A stretch of 64,000 nucleotides of DNA from Rhodoferax sp. (GTDB taxonomy: Bacteria > Pseudomonadota > Gammaproteobacteria > Burkholderiales > Burkholderiaceae_C): the NCBI GenBank assembly GCA_030645355.1, contig JAUSNJ010000182.1, forward strand, positions 1-64,000, read 5' to 3'. The position numbers and the translations under genes were made by a program. Shown piece by piece: positions 34,265-42,061 of this stretch (position 1 is its first letter; each line of letters begins with the position of its first letter). The notes under the pieces are model-generated. The model was not told the origin of the DNA. It saw only the letters and a program-made list of their open reading frames with translations, and did no database searches.

Positions 34265-35521
34265 ATGTCGCTCAAACGCAACGCCTTGTGGAACCTGGCA
34301 GGCACCGCCATTCCCATGGTAGCGGGGCTGGCTCTGATACCTTTTACCCTGAACCGCTTGGGCAGTGAGGCGTTTGGAGTGTTGACGCTGGTTTGGGGCC
34401 TGATCGGCTACTTCAGCGTGTTTGACTTGGGTGTCGGTCGGGCGCTGACCGTGCAACTCAGCCAGCTGGGCGCCAACGGGCGGGTGGCCGATGCCGGGCC
34501 ACTGTTGCGCTCGGGTATGTTGCTCACCCTGGGCGCTGGCGTGCTGGGCATGGCCCTCATCTGGTTGCTGGCACCGGGCCTGGCCAACCAGTGGCTCAAA
34601 ATTAGCCCCGCGTTGCAGGACGATGCACGACTGGCCTTTTTGATTGCCGCCGTGGGCGTGTTGCCGACCACGCTGGCCAGTGGGTTGCGGGGCGCGCTGG
34701 AGGGGCTGGACCGGTTTGCGGCGTCCAACCTGAGCCGCATCGTGCTGGGGGTCTGGATGTTTGCCTTGCCTGCCTGGTCGGTTTATTTTCATGGCCCCAG
34801 TCTTGAGACGATTGCGCTGTACCTGGTGCTGGGCCGCTGCCTGGTGGTGATCGGTATGACGCTGCAGTTAAGCGGGACCTTGTTTGCAGGCGGTGCGGGC
34901 TTTGCCAAGCGCCACTTCCAGTCGCTGTGGAATTACGGCCTGTGGGTTACTGTGACCGGAATCGTAGGTCCCCTGATGGTCTATGGCGACCGGTTCTTTG
35001 TCAGCGCCGCCGTAGGGGCAGACCAGTTGCCGCTGTACGCCATCCCGCAAGACATCCTGCTGCGCCTGCTTTTGATTCCCATGGCCTTGACTGGTGCATT
35101 GCTGCCCCGGCTGGCTGGCATGGGGGTTGCCGATACGGCCCAGGCGTACCGGCAGACCTACCGACGGGTGGGCCTTGCCATGCTGGTCATCTGTGTACTG
35201 TCCGCTGCTTTGGCCTACCCGGCGCTGTTGCTGTGGATCTCGCAGGACTTTGCCCGCTCTGCGCTGCCGGTGGTGCTGGTCTTGTGCGTGGGCGTCTGGG
35301 TCAACTCCATGGCGTCGGTGCCTTACACGTTGTTGCATGCCAAAGGCAATCCGCGGCTGACTGCGTTGTTCCATCTGGCCGAGCTGGTGCTGTATGTGCT
35401 GGCCCTTTGGCTTCTGTCTGCGCAGTTTGGGCTGGTGGGTGCGGCGCTGGCGTGGCTGGCCCGCGTGTTGCTGGACTGGGTGCTGTTGCACCTGGCCGTG
35501 CGGAGGCTGTATGGCATCTGA
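34265..35521 (+). CDS. Polysaccharide flippase (Wzx/MurJ-type, oligosaccharide flippase family)
   Basis: A 418-residue integral membrane protein with about 12 hydrophobic segments, starting LKRNALWNLAGTAIPMVAGL, the usual opening of O-antigen flippases. GLIGYFSVFDLGVGRALTVQL is the characteristic third-helix segment. It would flip an undecaprenyl-linked repeat unit to the periplasm. No Wzy polymerase is evident nearby, so polymerisation genes may lie elsewhere, or the product may be a single unit used in glycosylation. It starts 24 bases after the GNAT-like gene and overlaps the next gene by 11 bases. Confidence 0.87.
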   Translation: MSLKRNALWNLAGTAIPMVAGLALIPFTLNRLGSEAFGVLTLVWGLIGYFSVFDLGVGRALTVQLSQLGANGRVADAGPLLRSGMLLTLGAGVLGMALIWLLAPGLANQWLKISPALQDDARLAFLIAAVGVLPTTLASGLRGALEGLDRFAASNLSRIVLGVWMFALPAWSVYFHGPSLETIALYLVLGRCLVVIGMTLQLSGTLFAGGAGFAKRHFQSLWNYGLWVTVTGIVGPLMVYGDRFFVSAAVGADQLPLYAIPQDILLRLLLIPMALTGALLPRLAGMGVADTAQAYRQTYRRVGLAMLVICVLSAALAYPALLLWISQDFARSALPVVLVLCVGVWVNSMASVPYTLLHAKGNPRLTALFHLAELVLYVLALWLLSAQFGLVGAALAWLARVLLDWVLLHLAVRRLYGI

Positions 35522-36524
35522 AGCCTGGCCCGCGGACGCGCTGGAGGAAGTGCCACAGTGCCCCTACTGCGGTGGTACAGACCGCACACTGGCCCTTGGG
35601 GGGGTGCAGGATTGGGCCTTTGGCTGCGCACCGGGCCTGTGGAGCTACTGGAGCTGCAGCCAGTGCCATGCGCTGGTCTTGCACCCACGCCCGACGAAGG
35701 CGTCGATCGGCCAGGCCTATACCCGCTACTACACCCATGGGGGCGATCAACGGGTCAGTCCTCTGGGCCGGCTCAAGCAGCGCATGCGCAACGAGCACTG
35801 GTCGCAGATGTTCGATACCTCGATCACGCCCCGGCTGGGTCTGCCACGCGGCTTGGGATGGTGCGTCACCTGGCTCAAGCCATGGATTGCCGAGCCCTTT
35901 GGCCTGCGACAGTGGGCGCAGCTACCCAAGGGCCTGTTGATTGATGTGGGGTGTGGCAATGGCGACAAGCTGAAGTTGGCAGGCCACTTGGGCTGGCAGG
36001 CTCGGGGAATTGAACTGGATGCTTCGGCTGTGCAGGCGGCCCAGGCGCAAGGCTTGCAGGTCGAGCAGGGGGGTTACGAGCTGCTGGCCCGCTACCAGGG
36101 GCAGGCGGACTGCCTGGTGTGTTCCCATGTGCTGGAGCATGTGCACCAGCCGCTACACCTGTTGGCCCTGTTGCTCGCGGCACTCAAGCCCGGTGGGGTG
36201 CTGTTGCTCAGCGCACCCAATGCGTCCAGCCACTTGCGGCGCCACTATGGCGAGAACTGGCGCGGTCTGGAAGCTCCCCGGCACTTGGCCATTCCTGATG
36301 CGACCTGGCTCAGGGACTGGATACAGGGGCAGGGCTTTGCGTGCACTCAGGTTCCGTCGCATCCACTGGAAACCGCCATCGAATCGGAGCGCATGCGCCG
36401 CCGGGCGCTGACCACAGAGCCTGCCGATGTGCAGGCGGCAAAGGCAGTGTTGCATAGCATGGCACCAGCCACCCTGGCCGAGCAGGATGTGGTGCAACTG
36501 GTATGCCAGCGGGCCAAACCGTGA
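35511..36524 (+). CDS. Class I SAM-dependent methyltransferase with N-terminal CxxC zinc-finger-like module
   Basis: A 337-residue protein. The N-terminus has two CxxC pairs (CPYC near residue 17 and CSQC near 49) that could bind zinc. The methyltransferase core follows: LLIDVGCGNGDKLKLAGHL near 142, ARGIELDASAV, and CLVCSHVLEHVHQPLHLLAL near 205, then KPGGVLLLSAPN. This architecture is common in methyltransferases of O-antigen loci. ATG 35511 overlaps the flippase stop; the longer open frame from 35394 lies inside that gene. The stop shares one base with the acyltransferase start. Confidence 0.83.
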   Translation: MASEAWPADALEEVPQCPYCGGTDRTLALGGVQDWAFGCAPGLWSYWSCSQCHALVLHPRPTKASIGQAYTRYYTHGGDQRVSPLGRLKQRMRNEHWSQMFDTSITPRLGLPRGLGWCVTWLKPWIAEPFGLRQWAQLPKGLLIDVGCGNGDKLKLAGHLGWQARGIELDASAVQAAQAQGLQVEQGGYELLARYQGQADCLVCSHVLEHVHQPLHLLALLLAALKPGGVLLLSAPNASSHLRRHYGENWRGLEAPRHLAIPDATWLRDWIQGQGFACTQVPSHPLETAIESERMRRRALTTEPADVQAAKAVLHSMAPATLAEQDVVQLVCQRAKP

Positions 36525-37540
36525 TGAACAAGAATTCTCTGGACCTATTGCGCCTTGTGGCCGCTGCCATGGTGCTGTACAGCCACCAGTACGCACTGCT
36601 GGGGTTGGCCGAGCCCTCTTTCCTGGGCTGGAATACGTTCGGCGGCGCAGGGGTAACGATCTTTTTCTTTTTGAGTGGATACCTGGTCTGGTCCAGCTGG
36701 GACCGCGATCCCCATTTCTGGCGCTTCTTTCAACGCCGCTCGCTGCGCATTTTTCCGGCACTGTGGGTGGTGGTTCTGCTGTCGGTGTTTGTTTTGGGGC
36801 CCGTGGTGTCGGTGCTGTCGTTGCGGGACTATTTTGCGTCTCCCATGACCTGGAGTTATCTGGGCACAGCGGTGCTGGTGCCGGCCAGGATATTGCCGGG
36901 GTTGTTCACAGCCAACCATTTCCCGCTGGTGGTCAACGGGTCCCTGTGGACGCTGCCGGTAGAGTTCATGTGCTACTGCACGATTGCAGGTGCGGGGCTG
37001 GTGATGCTGGCCTTGAAGCTGAAGCAGGACGTGTTGCTGGGCGTCGCGCTGGTGGGTGTGGTGCTGGTTGCCAGCTACGGGCCTCCGGTCATCGGCAGCT
37101 TTTACACGCCCCATCTGGAGATGGTTGCAGTGTTCTGGTGGGGCGCTTTTTACGGGTTCTGCCTGAAGACCAGGCCTAAGCGCGTGGGGCTTGCTCTTGT
37201 GCTCGCGGCCCTGGCGTTCATCGGGTTCGCCCTATTAGGCCCCAGGGGGCTTGAGCGCGCGGCCATGTTGTTGCTCGCGGCTCTGCTGGTCCACCTGGCG
37301 CGCAACGTCGCTGCGGGTGCACGGATGACGGACCCGCTGGGGGATCTGTCCTATGGTGTGTACATCTTTGCTTTTCCCGTGCAACAGCTGGGTGCGCACT
37401 ATGGGCGTGGGTTGGGGTGGAGCTTCAATACATACCTCTGCGTCTCCCTGCTGGCCACGTTGGGCCTGGCCTATGCGTCGTGGCATGGGGTTGAGAAACG
37501 GGCGCTGTGGTTTAAACCTGCCTCCAGGAGCATTGCATGA
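36524..37540 (+). CDS. Acyltransferase family 3 (OafA/NodX-like) membrane protein
   Basis: A 338-residue membrane protein with about ten hydrophobic segments. It opens NKNSLDLLRLVAAAMVLYSH, with the conserved His of AT3 enzymes at about residue 20. RRSLRIFPALWVVV near 77 gives the conserved Arg pair, and SLWTLPVEFMCY near 147 the typical central motif. These enzymes transfer acetyl or other acyl groups to sugars of O-antigen or capsule at the inner membrane. ATG 36524 shares one base with the upstream stop, and the stop overlaps the next GT2 gene by 4 bases. Confidence 0.9.
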   Translation: MNKNSLDLLRLVAAAMVLYSHQYALLGLAEPSFLGWNTFGGAGVTIFFFLSGYLVWSSWDRDPHFWRFFQRRSLRIFPALWVVVLLSVFVLGPVVSVLSLRDYFASPMTWSYLGTAVLVPARILPGLFTANHFPLVVNGSLWTLPVEFMCYCTIAGAGLVMLALKLKQDVLLGVALVGVVLVASYGPPVIGSFYTPHLEMVAVFWWGAFYGFCLKTRPKRVGLALVLAALAFIGFALLGPRGLERAAMLLLAALLVHLARNVAAGARMTDPLGDLSYGVYIFAFPVQQLGAHYGRGLGWSFNTYLCVSLLATLGLAYASWHGVEKRALWFKPASRSIA

Positions 37541-38364
37541 AGCGCGTGGCCATCGTGGTTCTGAACTGGAACGGTTGGCAGGACACCATTGACTGTGTCG
37601 CGTCCCTAGAGGCACTGACCTATGGCAACTTCGAGATTCTGGTCGTCGACAACGGCTCTACCGATGATTCGGTTGCAGAGATAAGCAGCGCGTTTCCCGA
37701 AGTGACGCTGCTTCAGAGCGGCGCCAATCTGGGGTTTGGCGGTGGCTGCAACGTGGGCATTCGCCACGCGTTGGCACACGGCGCCGACTATGTCTGGCTG
37801 ATCAACAGCGATGCGACGGTTGACCCCGCAGCTTTGACTGCGCTGGTGCGCGTTGCGGATAGCAACCCCGCGCTCGGCTCGGTGGGCTCGGTTCTGTATG
37901 AAGCCGACCAACCGGGCCAGGTTCAACTGTGGGGCGGTGGGCGGGTCAACCTGTGGCTGGGGCGGTCCAACCACTGCGTGGTGCCCGGGCCCATCAGCTT
38001 CATCTCGGGTGCGTCACTGCTGTTGCGGCGTACTGCGCTGGAACAGGTGGGGCTGTTCGATGAAGCCCTTTTCTTCATGTACTGGGAAGACACCGACCTG
38101 GGCTTTCGTCTGGCACAGGCCGGCTGGCAATTGGCCGTGGCGGAAGATTCAAAGGTCTGGCACAAGCAGTCGGCCAGCCTGGGGTTGGGTAACCCTCAGC
38201 TCGACGAATACGCGACCCGTTCCTGTGTGCGTTTTCTGCGGTGCCATGCGCCGGTGCCAGCTGTGTCCATCGCCTTGATGCTGGTCCGCATGGTCATCAA
38301 GCGGATCGTGATCGGCCGGCCGGACCGTCTGATGGCCGTGTTGCGGGGCTATCGTTGCGCATGA
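37537..38364 (+). CDS. Glycosyltransferase family 2
   Basis: A 275-residue GT2 enzyme. VAIVVLNWNGWQDTIDCV opens the fold, ILVVDNGSTDDSV is the donor-binding strand near residue 30, VWLINSDATVDP is the DxD-like metal site near 88, and WEDTDLGFRLAQAGW near 184 is the acceptor-side motif of rhamnosyltransferase-like members. It overlaps its neighbours by 4 bases on each side, in a run of three consecutive GT2 genes. Donor sugar unknown. Confidence 0.9.
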   Translation: MKRVAIVVLNWNGWQDTIDCVASLEALTYGNFEILVVDNGSTDDSVAEISSAFPEVTLLQSGANLGFGGGCNVGIRHALAHGADYVWLINSDATVDPAALTALVRVADSNPALGSVGSVLYEADQPGQVQLWGGGRVNLWLGRSNHCVVPGPISFISGASLLLRRTALEQVGLFDEALFFMYWEDTDLGFRLAQAGWQLAVAEDSKVWHKQSASLGLGNPQLDEYATRSCVRFLRCHAPVPAVSIALMLVRMVIKRIVIGRPDRLMAVLRGYRCA

Positions 38365-39173
38365 CCATGACGACCGCGCCTGTTTCCGTGGTGGTGCCGT
38401 GCTACCGCTGTGTCGTCACGCTGGAGCGGGCCGTGTTGTCCGTGGTGCGGCAGACGCAACGGCCGCTGGAACTGATTCTGGTGGACGATGCCAGTGGGGA
38501 CGGCACGCTGGATCTGTTGCACAAACTCCAGACGCGCTACGGGGATTGGGTCCGTGTGGTGGCGTTGCCTGCCAATGCGGGGGCAGCATCGGCGCGCAAT
38601 GCCGGCTGGAATGTGGCGACGCAACCCTACATTGCCTTTCTGGACGCCGACGACGCCTGGCACCCCCGCAAGATCGAAATCCAGTGGGATTACATGCGGC
38701 GGCACCCCGACGTGGTGCTCAGTGGACACCTTTGCCGACAATTGCCACCCACCGCCACCGAGGCGCCGACCTGGCCCGTTGCGCTGGCTGCGGAGCAGGA
38801 GATCACCTGGGCTACGCTGTTGCTGCGGCACCAGTTTGTGACGCCATCGGTGATGCTTAAACGGGATATTGCGTTGCGCTTCAGCGAAGGCATGCGCCAT
38901 ATGGAAGACCACCGCCTGTGGCTTGAAATTGTGGGAGTACCGATGCGCATGGTTAAACTGCAGGCCGAGTTGGCGGCGGTCTACAAGCCGGTGTACGGTG
39001 CTTCGGGTCTGAGCGCCGATATGTGGGGCATGGAAAAGGCCGAGCTCGCCAATTACCGGTATTTTCAGAGTATCAAAAAAATATCCATCTTTCAAATGAT
39101 TCTGCTGCAGGGATATTCATTGGTGAAATATGTTCGCCGGATGTTGATTGTGTGCGTCCTCCACCGAAGTTGA
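38361..39173 (+). CDS. Glycosyltransferase family 2
   Basis: A 270-residue GT2 enzyme: VSVVVPCYRCVVTLERAVLS at the start, ELILVDDASGDGTLDLL near residue 35, and YIAFLDADDAWHPRKIEIQW near 88 with the catalytic DxD-type aspartates. MRHMEDHRLWLEI near 175 is the acceptor-side region. The last 25 residues are hydrophobic and basic. ATG 38361 overlaps the preceding stop by 4 bases (ATGA); the open frame from 38241 belongs to a shadow of the previous gene. Confidence 0.88.
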   Translation: MTMTTAPVSVVVPCYRCVVTLERAVLSVVRQTQRPLELILVDDASGDGTLDLLHKLQTRYGDWVRVVALPANAGAASARNAGWNVATQPYIAFLDADDAWHPRKIEIQWDYMRRHPDVVLSGHLCRQLPPTATEAPTWPVALAAEQEITWATLLLRHQFVTPSVMLKRDIALRFSEGMRHMEDHRLWLEIVGVPMRMVKLQAELAAVYKPVYGASGLSADMWGMEKAELANYRYFQSIKKISIFQMILLQGYSLVKYVRRMLIVCVLHRS

Positions 39174-39178
39174 GTTGA

Positions 39179-40105
39179 ATGCCCGAACCCGTCAATCCCA
39201 TTCCGTCTGTCGCCGTATGTCTGGCCGCCTTCAACGGTGTGCGCTATTTGCCGCAACAAATGGATTCCATTCTGGGCCAGGCAGGCGTTGTGGTTACGGT
39301 ATTTGTCAGTGTGGACTGTTCTTCGGATGGTACCGAGGACTGGTTTCGGCGCCTGCAGGAAACAGAATATCGTGTGGTGTTGCTGCCGTGTGGAGAGAAA
39401 TTTGGCGGTGCCGCACCGAATTTTTTTCGATTATTGCGCGAGGTTGATTTTTCTGATTTTGATTATGTTGCGTATGCCGACCAGGACGATATCTGGTTAC
39501 CCGAAAAATTGAAACGCGCAACCGCGCGGTTAATTGAAACGGACGCCGACGGATATTCAAGTGATGTCGTGGCGTTCTGGGAATCCGGGCGGTCCACCTA
39601 TATCAAGAAATCGTATCCCCAGCGGCAATGGGATTATCTTTTTGAGTCTGCCGGACCTGGTTGCACCTTTGTTTTTCGCCGCAACCTGGCGCTGGAGTTG
39701 CAGGCGGCGTTGCAGCAAAACCCGAAGGGAGCGCAGGACGTCGGCTTGCACGACTGGTTTACGTATGCTTTCGCGCGCGCGCGCAACCACCCCTGGATCA
39801 TCGACGACTATGCCAGCCTGATGTACCGGCAGCACGGTGACAATCAGGTGGGCGTGAATGCCGGGGTCTCAGCACTGGTGTGGCGGGCCCGCAAAGTTCT
39901 CAGTGGCTGGGGCTTGAACCAGGCCCGGCTGATTGCCCGATTCATCGGTGCCGACAATATTCCATTTGTGCGCCAATGGATGGGCGGCGGCAGGCTTGCA
40001 CTGCTGAGTCTGGCTTTTCAGGCGGGGAACTGCCGGCGCAAACCCATTGACAGGCTGTGGTTCGCGATGTCGTGTTTCGCGTTGGCCGTGATAGGCTGGA
40101 AATAG
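39179..40105 (+). CDS. Glycosyltransferase family 2
   Basis: A 308-residue GT2 enzyme. VAVCLAAFNGVRYLPQQMDS is the opening, VSVDCSSDGTEDW the donor strand near residue 42, and VAYADQDDIWLPEKL near 98 the metal-binding site. LHDWFTYAFARAR near 182 resembles the acceptor region of WcaA/rhamnosyltransferase-like enzymes. The DNA around 39400-39560 is locally AT-richer than the flanks, a hint of separate ancestry. It starts 5 bases after the previous stop. Confidence 0.88.
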   Translation: MPEPVNPIPSVAVCLAAFNGVRYLPQQMDSILGQAGVVVTVFVSVDCSSDGTEDWFRRLQETEYRVVLLPCGEKFGGAAPNFFRLLREVDFSDFDYVAYADQDDIWLPEKLKRATARLIETDADGYSSDVVAFWESGRSTYIKKSYPQRQWDYLFESAGPGCTFVFRRNLALELQAALQQNPKGAQDVGLHDWFTYAFARARNHPWIIDDYASLMYRQHGDNQVGVNAGVSALVWRARKVLSGWGLNQARLIARFIGADNIPFVRQWMGGGRLALLSLAFQAGNCRRKPIDRLWFAMSCFALAVIGWK

Positions 40106-40106
40106 T

Positions 40107-41069
40107 ATGACAAATATTCTGGCCGTAACTGGCGCCAATGGATTTGTGGGGCGCGCCCTATGTGCTGAGGCGGTCAAGCGCGGCATGGTGGTGCGTGGCA
40201 TCACCCGTTCACCCTGCATCTTGCCCCCGGGCGTGGAAAACGTGGTGGTGGGCAATGTGGACGGTGACACCCAGTGGGCACAGGCCTTGGCGGGTTGTGA
40301 TGTGGTGGTCCACCTGGCAGCCCGTGTACACATCATGCATGACAAGTCCCGCGACCCACTGGCTGAATTCCGGCGCGTCAACACCCAGGGCACGATTCGG
40401 TTGGCGCAATGCGCGGTGGAGGCGGGTGTGCGGCGCCTGGTCAATGTCAGCTCCATTGGGGTGAACGGGCCGAGCACCCGTGACAACCTTGAATTTACCG
40501 ATCAGGATGTGCCCGATCCGCACAACCCGTATTCCTTGTCCAAATGGGAGGCCGAGCAGGCGCTGCAACGCATTGCGCTCCAGGGCCAAATCGAGGTTGT
40601 AACCGTTCGCCCACCCCTGATCTATGGGCCAGGCGTGGGGGGCAACTTTTTACGATTGCTGGGCGCCGTGTACCGCGGCATTCCCTTGCCGTTGGGGATG
40701 ACCCGCAATTTCCGCGATTTGCTGTTCGTCGGAAACCTGGCTGATTTCTTGATTGTGTGCGCGTCGCACCCGGCGGCCCCTGGCAACACCTACCTGGTCA
40801 GTGATGGCACGCCGGTCTCGACGCACACGCTGTTGCGTGGCCTGGCGCGGGCGCTGGGCGTGAAGGCCCGGCTCTTTCCGGTGCCTCCGTTTCTCCTGCA
40901 AACCCTGGGCAACCTGACAGGGTATACGGCGGAATTTGAGCGTTTGCTCAGTTCGCTGCGGGTCGACAGTGGAAAAGTGTGCCGTGAACTGGGGTGGTAT
41001 CCGCCCTTTACACTGCGTGATGGCCTTCAGGCAACAGCCGACTGGTACCGGACGGAGCGGCGGCAATAG
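40107..41069 (+). CDS. NAD-dependent SDR epimerase/4-reductase of nucleotide sugars (WbpV/WreQ-like)
   Basis: A 320-residue extended short-chain dehydrogenase. The cofactor loop is VTGANGFVGRAL (residues 7-18), and the catalytic Tyr-Lys pair is in NPYSLSKWEAEQAL near 140. RPPLIYGPGVGGNF near 168 is the substrate-side segment. In clusters with a WbpM-type dehydratase and a small sugar-phosphate transferase, close relatives act as UDP-4-keto-6-deoxy-HexNAc reductases or C4 epimerases. I infer that role from the company it keeps here. It starts one base after the GT2 stop and lies 18 bases before the transferase. Confidence 0.82.
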   Translation: MTNILAVTGANGFVGRALCAEAVKRGMVVRGITRSPCILPPGVENVVVGNVDGDTQWAQALAGCDVVVHLAARVHIMHDKSRDPLAEFRRVNTQGTIRLAQCAVEAGVRRLVNVSSIGVNGPSTRDNLEFTDQDVPDPHNPYSLSKWEAEQALQRIALQGQIEVVTVRPPLIYGPGVGGNFLRLLGAVYRGIPLPLGMTRNFRDLLFVGNLADFLIVCASHPAAPGNTYLVSDGTPVSTHTLLRGLARALGVKARLFPVPPFLLQTLGNLTGYTAEFERLLSSLRVDSGKVCRELGWYPPFTLRDGLQATADWYRTERRQ

Positions 41070-41087
41070 CGCAACGGTATTTCCAAG

Positions 41088-41648
41088 ATGAAACGTTTGT
41101 TTGATGTGTTCCTGGCGGCTATCGCTGCGGTGATTCTGGTGGTGCCGTGCACGGTCGTTGCACTGTTGGTGAAAATCACGTCACCCGGACCTGTTTTATA
41201 TTGGTCAGACCGCGTCGGCCGCTACAACCATATTTTCAAAATGCCCAAGTTCCGCAGTATGCGCACGGGCACGCCGGCCGTGGCAACCCATTTGCTGGCC
41301 AATCCGGATAGTTATCTCACCCCCATTGGAAGTTTCTTGCGAAAAAGCAGTCTGGACGAGTTGCCGCAGTTGTGGAGCATTATCAAAGGGGATATGAGTT
41401 TTGTGGGGCCGCGCCCAGCACTCTATAACCAGCAGGATTTGATTGAATTGCGCACCCAGTGCGGCGCACATGCCGTGGTGCCGGGGTTGACCGGCTGGGC
41501 GCAAATCAATGGACGGGACGAGTTGCCCATACCGCAGAAGGTTGCGCTCGACAGCGAATATGTGCGCCGGCAGTCGCTGGCGTTTGATATCCAGATATTA
41601 TTTTTGACGGCCTGGAAGGTTATCATGCGCAGGGACGTAACCCATTAA
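41088..41648 (+). CDS. Initiating undecaprenyl-phosphate sugar-phosphate transferase (small PglC/WreU type)
   Basis: A 186-residue monotopic transferase that starts glycan synthesis by moving a sugar-1-phosphate onto undecaprenyl phosphate at the inner membrane. KRLFDVFLAAIAAVILVVPC is the re-entrant helix region, with Pro near residue 20. PGPVLYWSDRVGRYN, FKMPKFRSM, LRKSSLDELPQLWSIIKGDM and SFVGPRP are the bacterial sugar transferase signatures. Its short length, without the N-terminal membrane domain of WbaP, is the PglC-like form. With the neighbouring reductase and dehydratase it fits initiation with a 6-deoxy-HexNAc sugar such as QuiNAc (inference). Confidence 0.9.
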   Translation: MKRLFDVFLAAIAAVILVVPCTVVALLVKITSPGPVLYWSDRVGRYNHIFKMPKFRSMRTGTPAVATHLLANPDSYLTPIGSFLRKSSLDELPQLWSIIKGDMSFVGPRPALYNQQDLIELRTQCGAHAVVPGLTGWAQINGRDELPIPQKVALDSEYVRRQSLAFDIQILFLTAWKVIMRRDVTH

Positions 41649-41670
41649 TATCGCAATCAGGAGTGTAGAC

Positions 41671-42030
41671 ATGAATAACTTGGTAGATATTCAAAATCAG
41701 ATCCAGAAACTGCAAAAACAGGCTTCGGAAATCAAGAGCCGCGAGTTCGATAAAACGGTGCAGGATATTCGCGCCAAGATGGCGGCGTTTGGCATCACGG
41801 TAAGAGACTTGCAAGCTGCGGCTCCCGGTGGTCGCAAGGGCAGAGGCAAGACCAAAGTGGCGGTTCAGCCCAAGGCCACCAGCAGCAAGAAGAAGGCGGG
41901 TACCGTAGTTGCCGCCAAATTCCGGGGCCCCAATGGCGAGGTCTGGAGTGGCCGCGGGTTGACGCCACGCTGGTTGTCCGCGCTGGTGGCGCAGGGCAAA
42001 ACCAAAGAAGAATTTGCGATCACCAGCTGA
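41671..42030 (+). CDS. H-NS-like nucleoid-associated protein
   Basis: A 119-residue protein. The N-terminal half is a coiled-coil oligomerisation region (LVDIQNQIQKLQKQASEIKS). A Lys/Arg/Ala-rich linker follows at residues 52-75. The C-terminal DNA-binding domain (KFRGPNGEVWSGRGLTPRWL) is the H-NS/Bv3F form common in Burkholderiales. It probably silences AT-rich, horizontally acquired DNA. It sits between the sugar transferase and the dehydratase in the same direction, 22 bases after the former, with AGGAG before the ATG. Its place inside a glycan cluster suggests local silencing or phase control of surface polysaccharide genes. Confidence 0.88.
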   Translation: MNNLVDIQNQIQKLQKQASEIKSREFDKTVQDIRAKMAAFGITVRDLQAAAPGGRKGRGKTKVAVQPKATSSKKKAGTVVAAKFRGPNGEVWSGRGLTPRWLSALVAQGKTKEEFAITS

Positions 42031-42061
42031 CGACATGGCTGAATTGGGGTAATGGAGTTCC

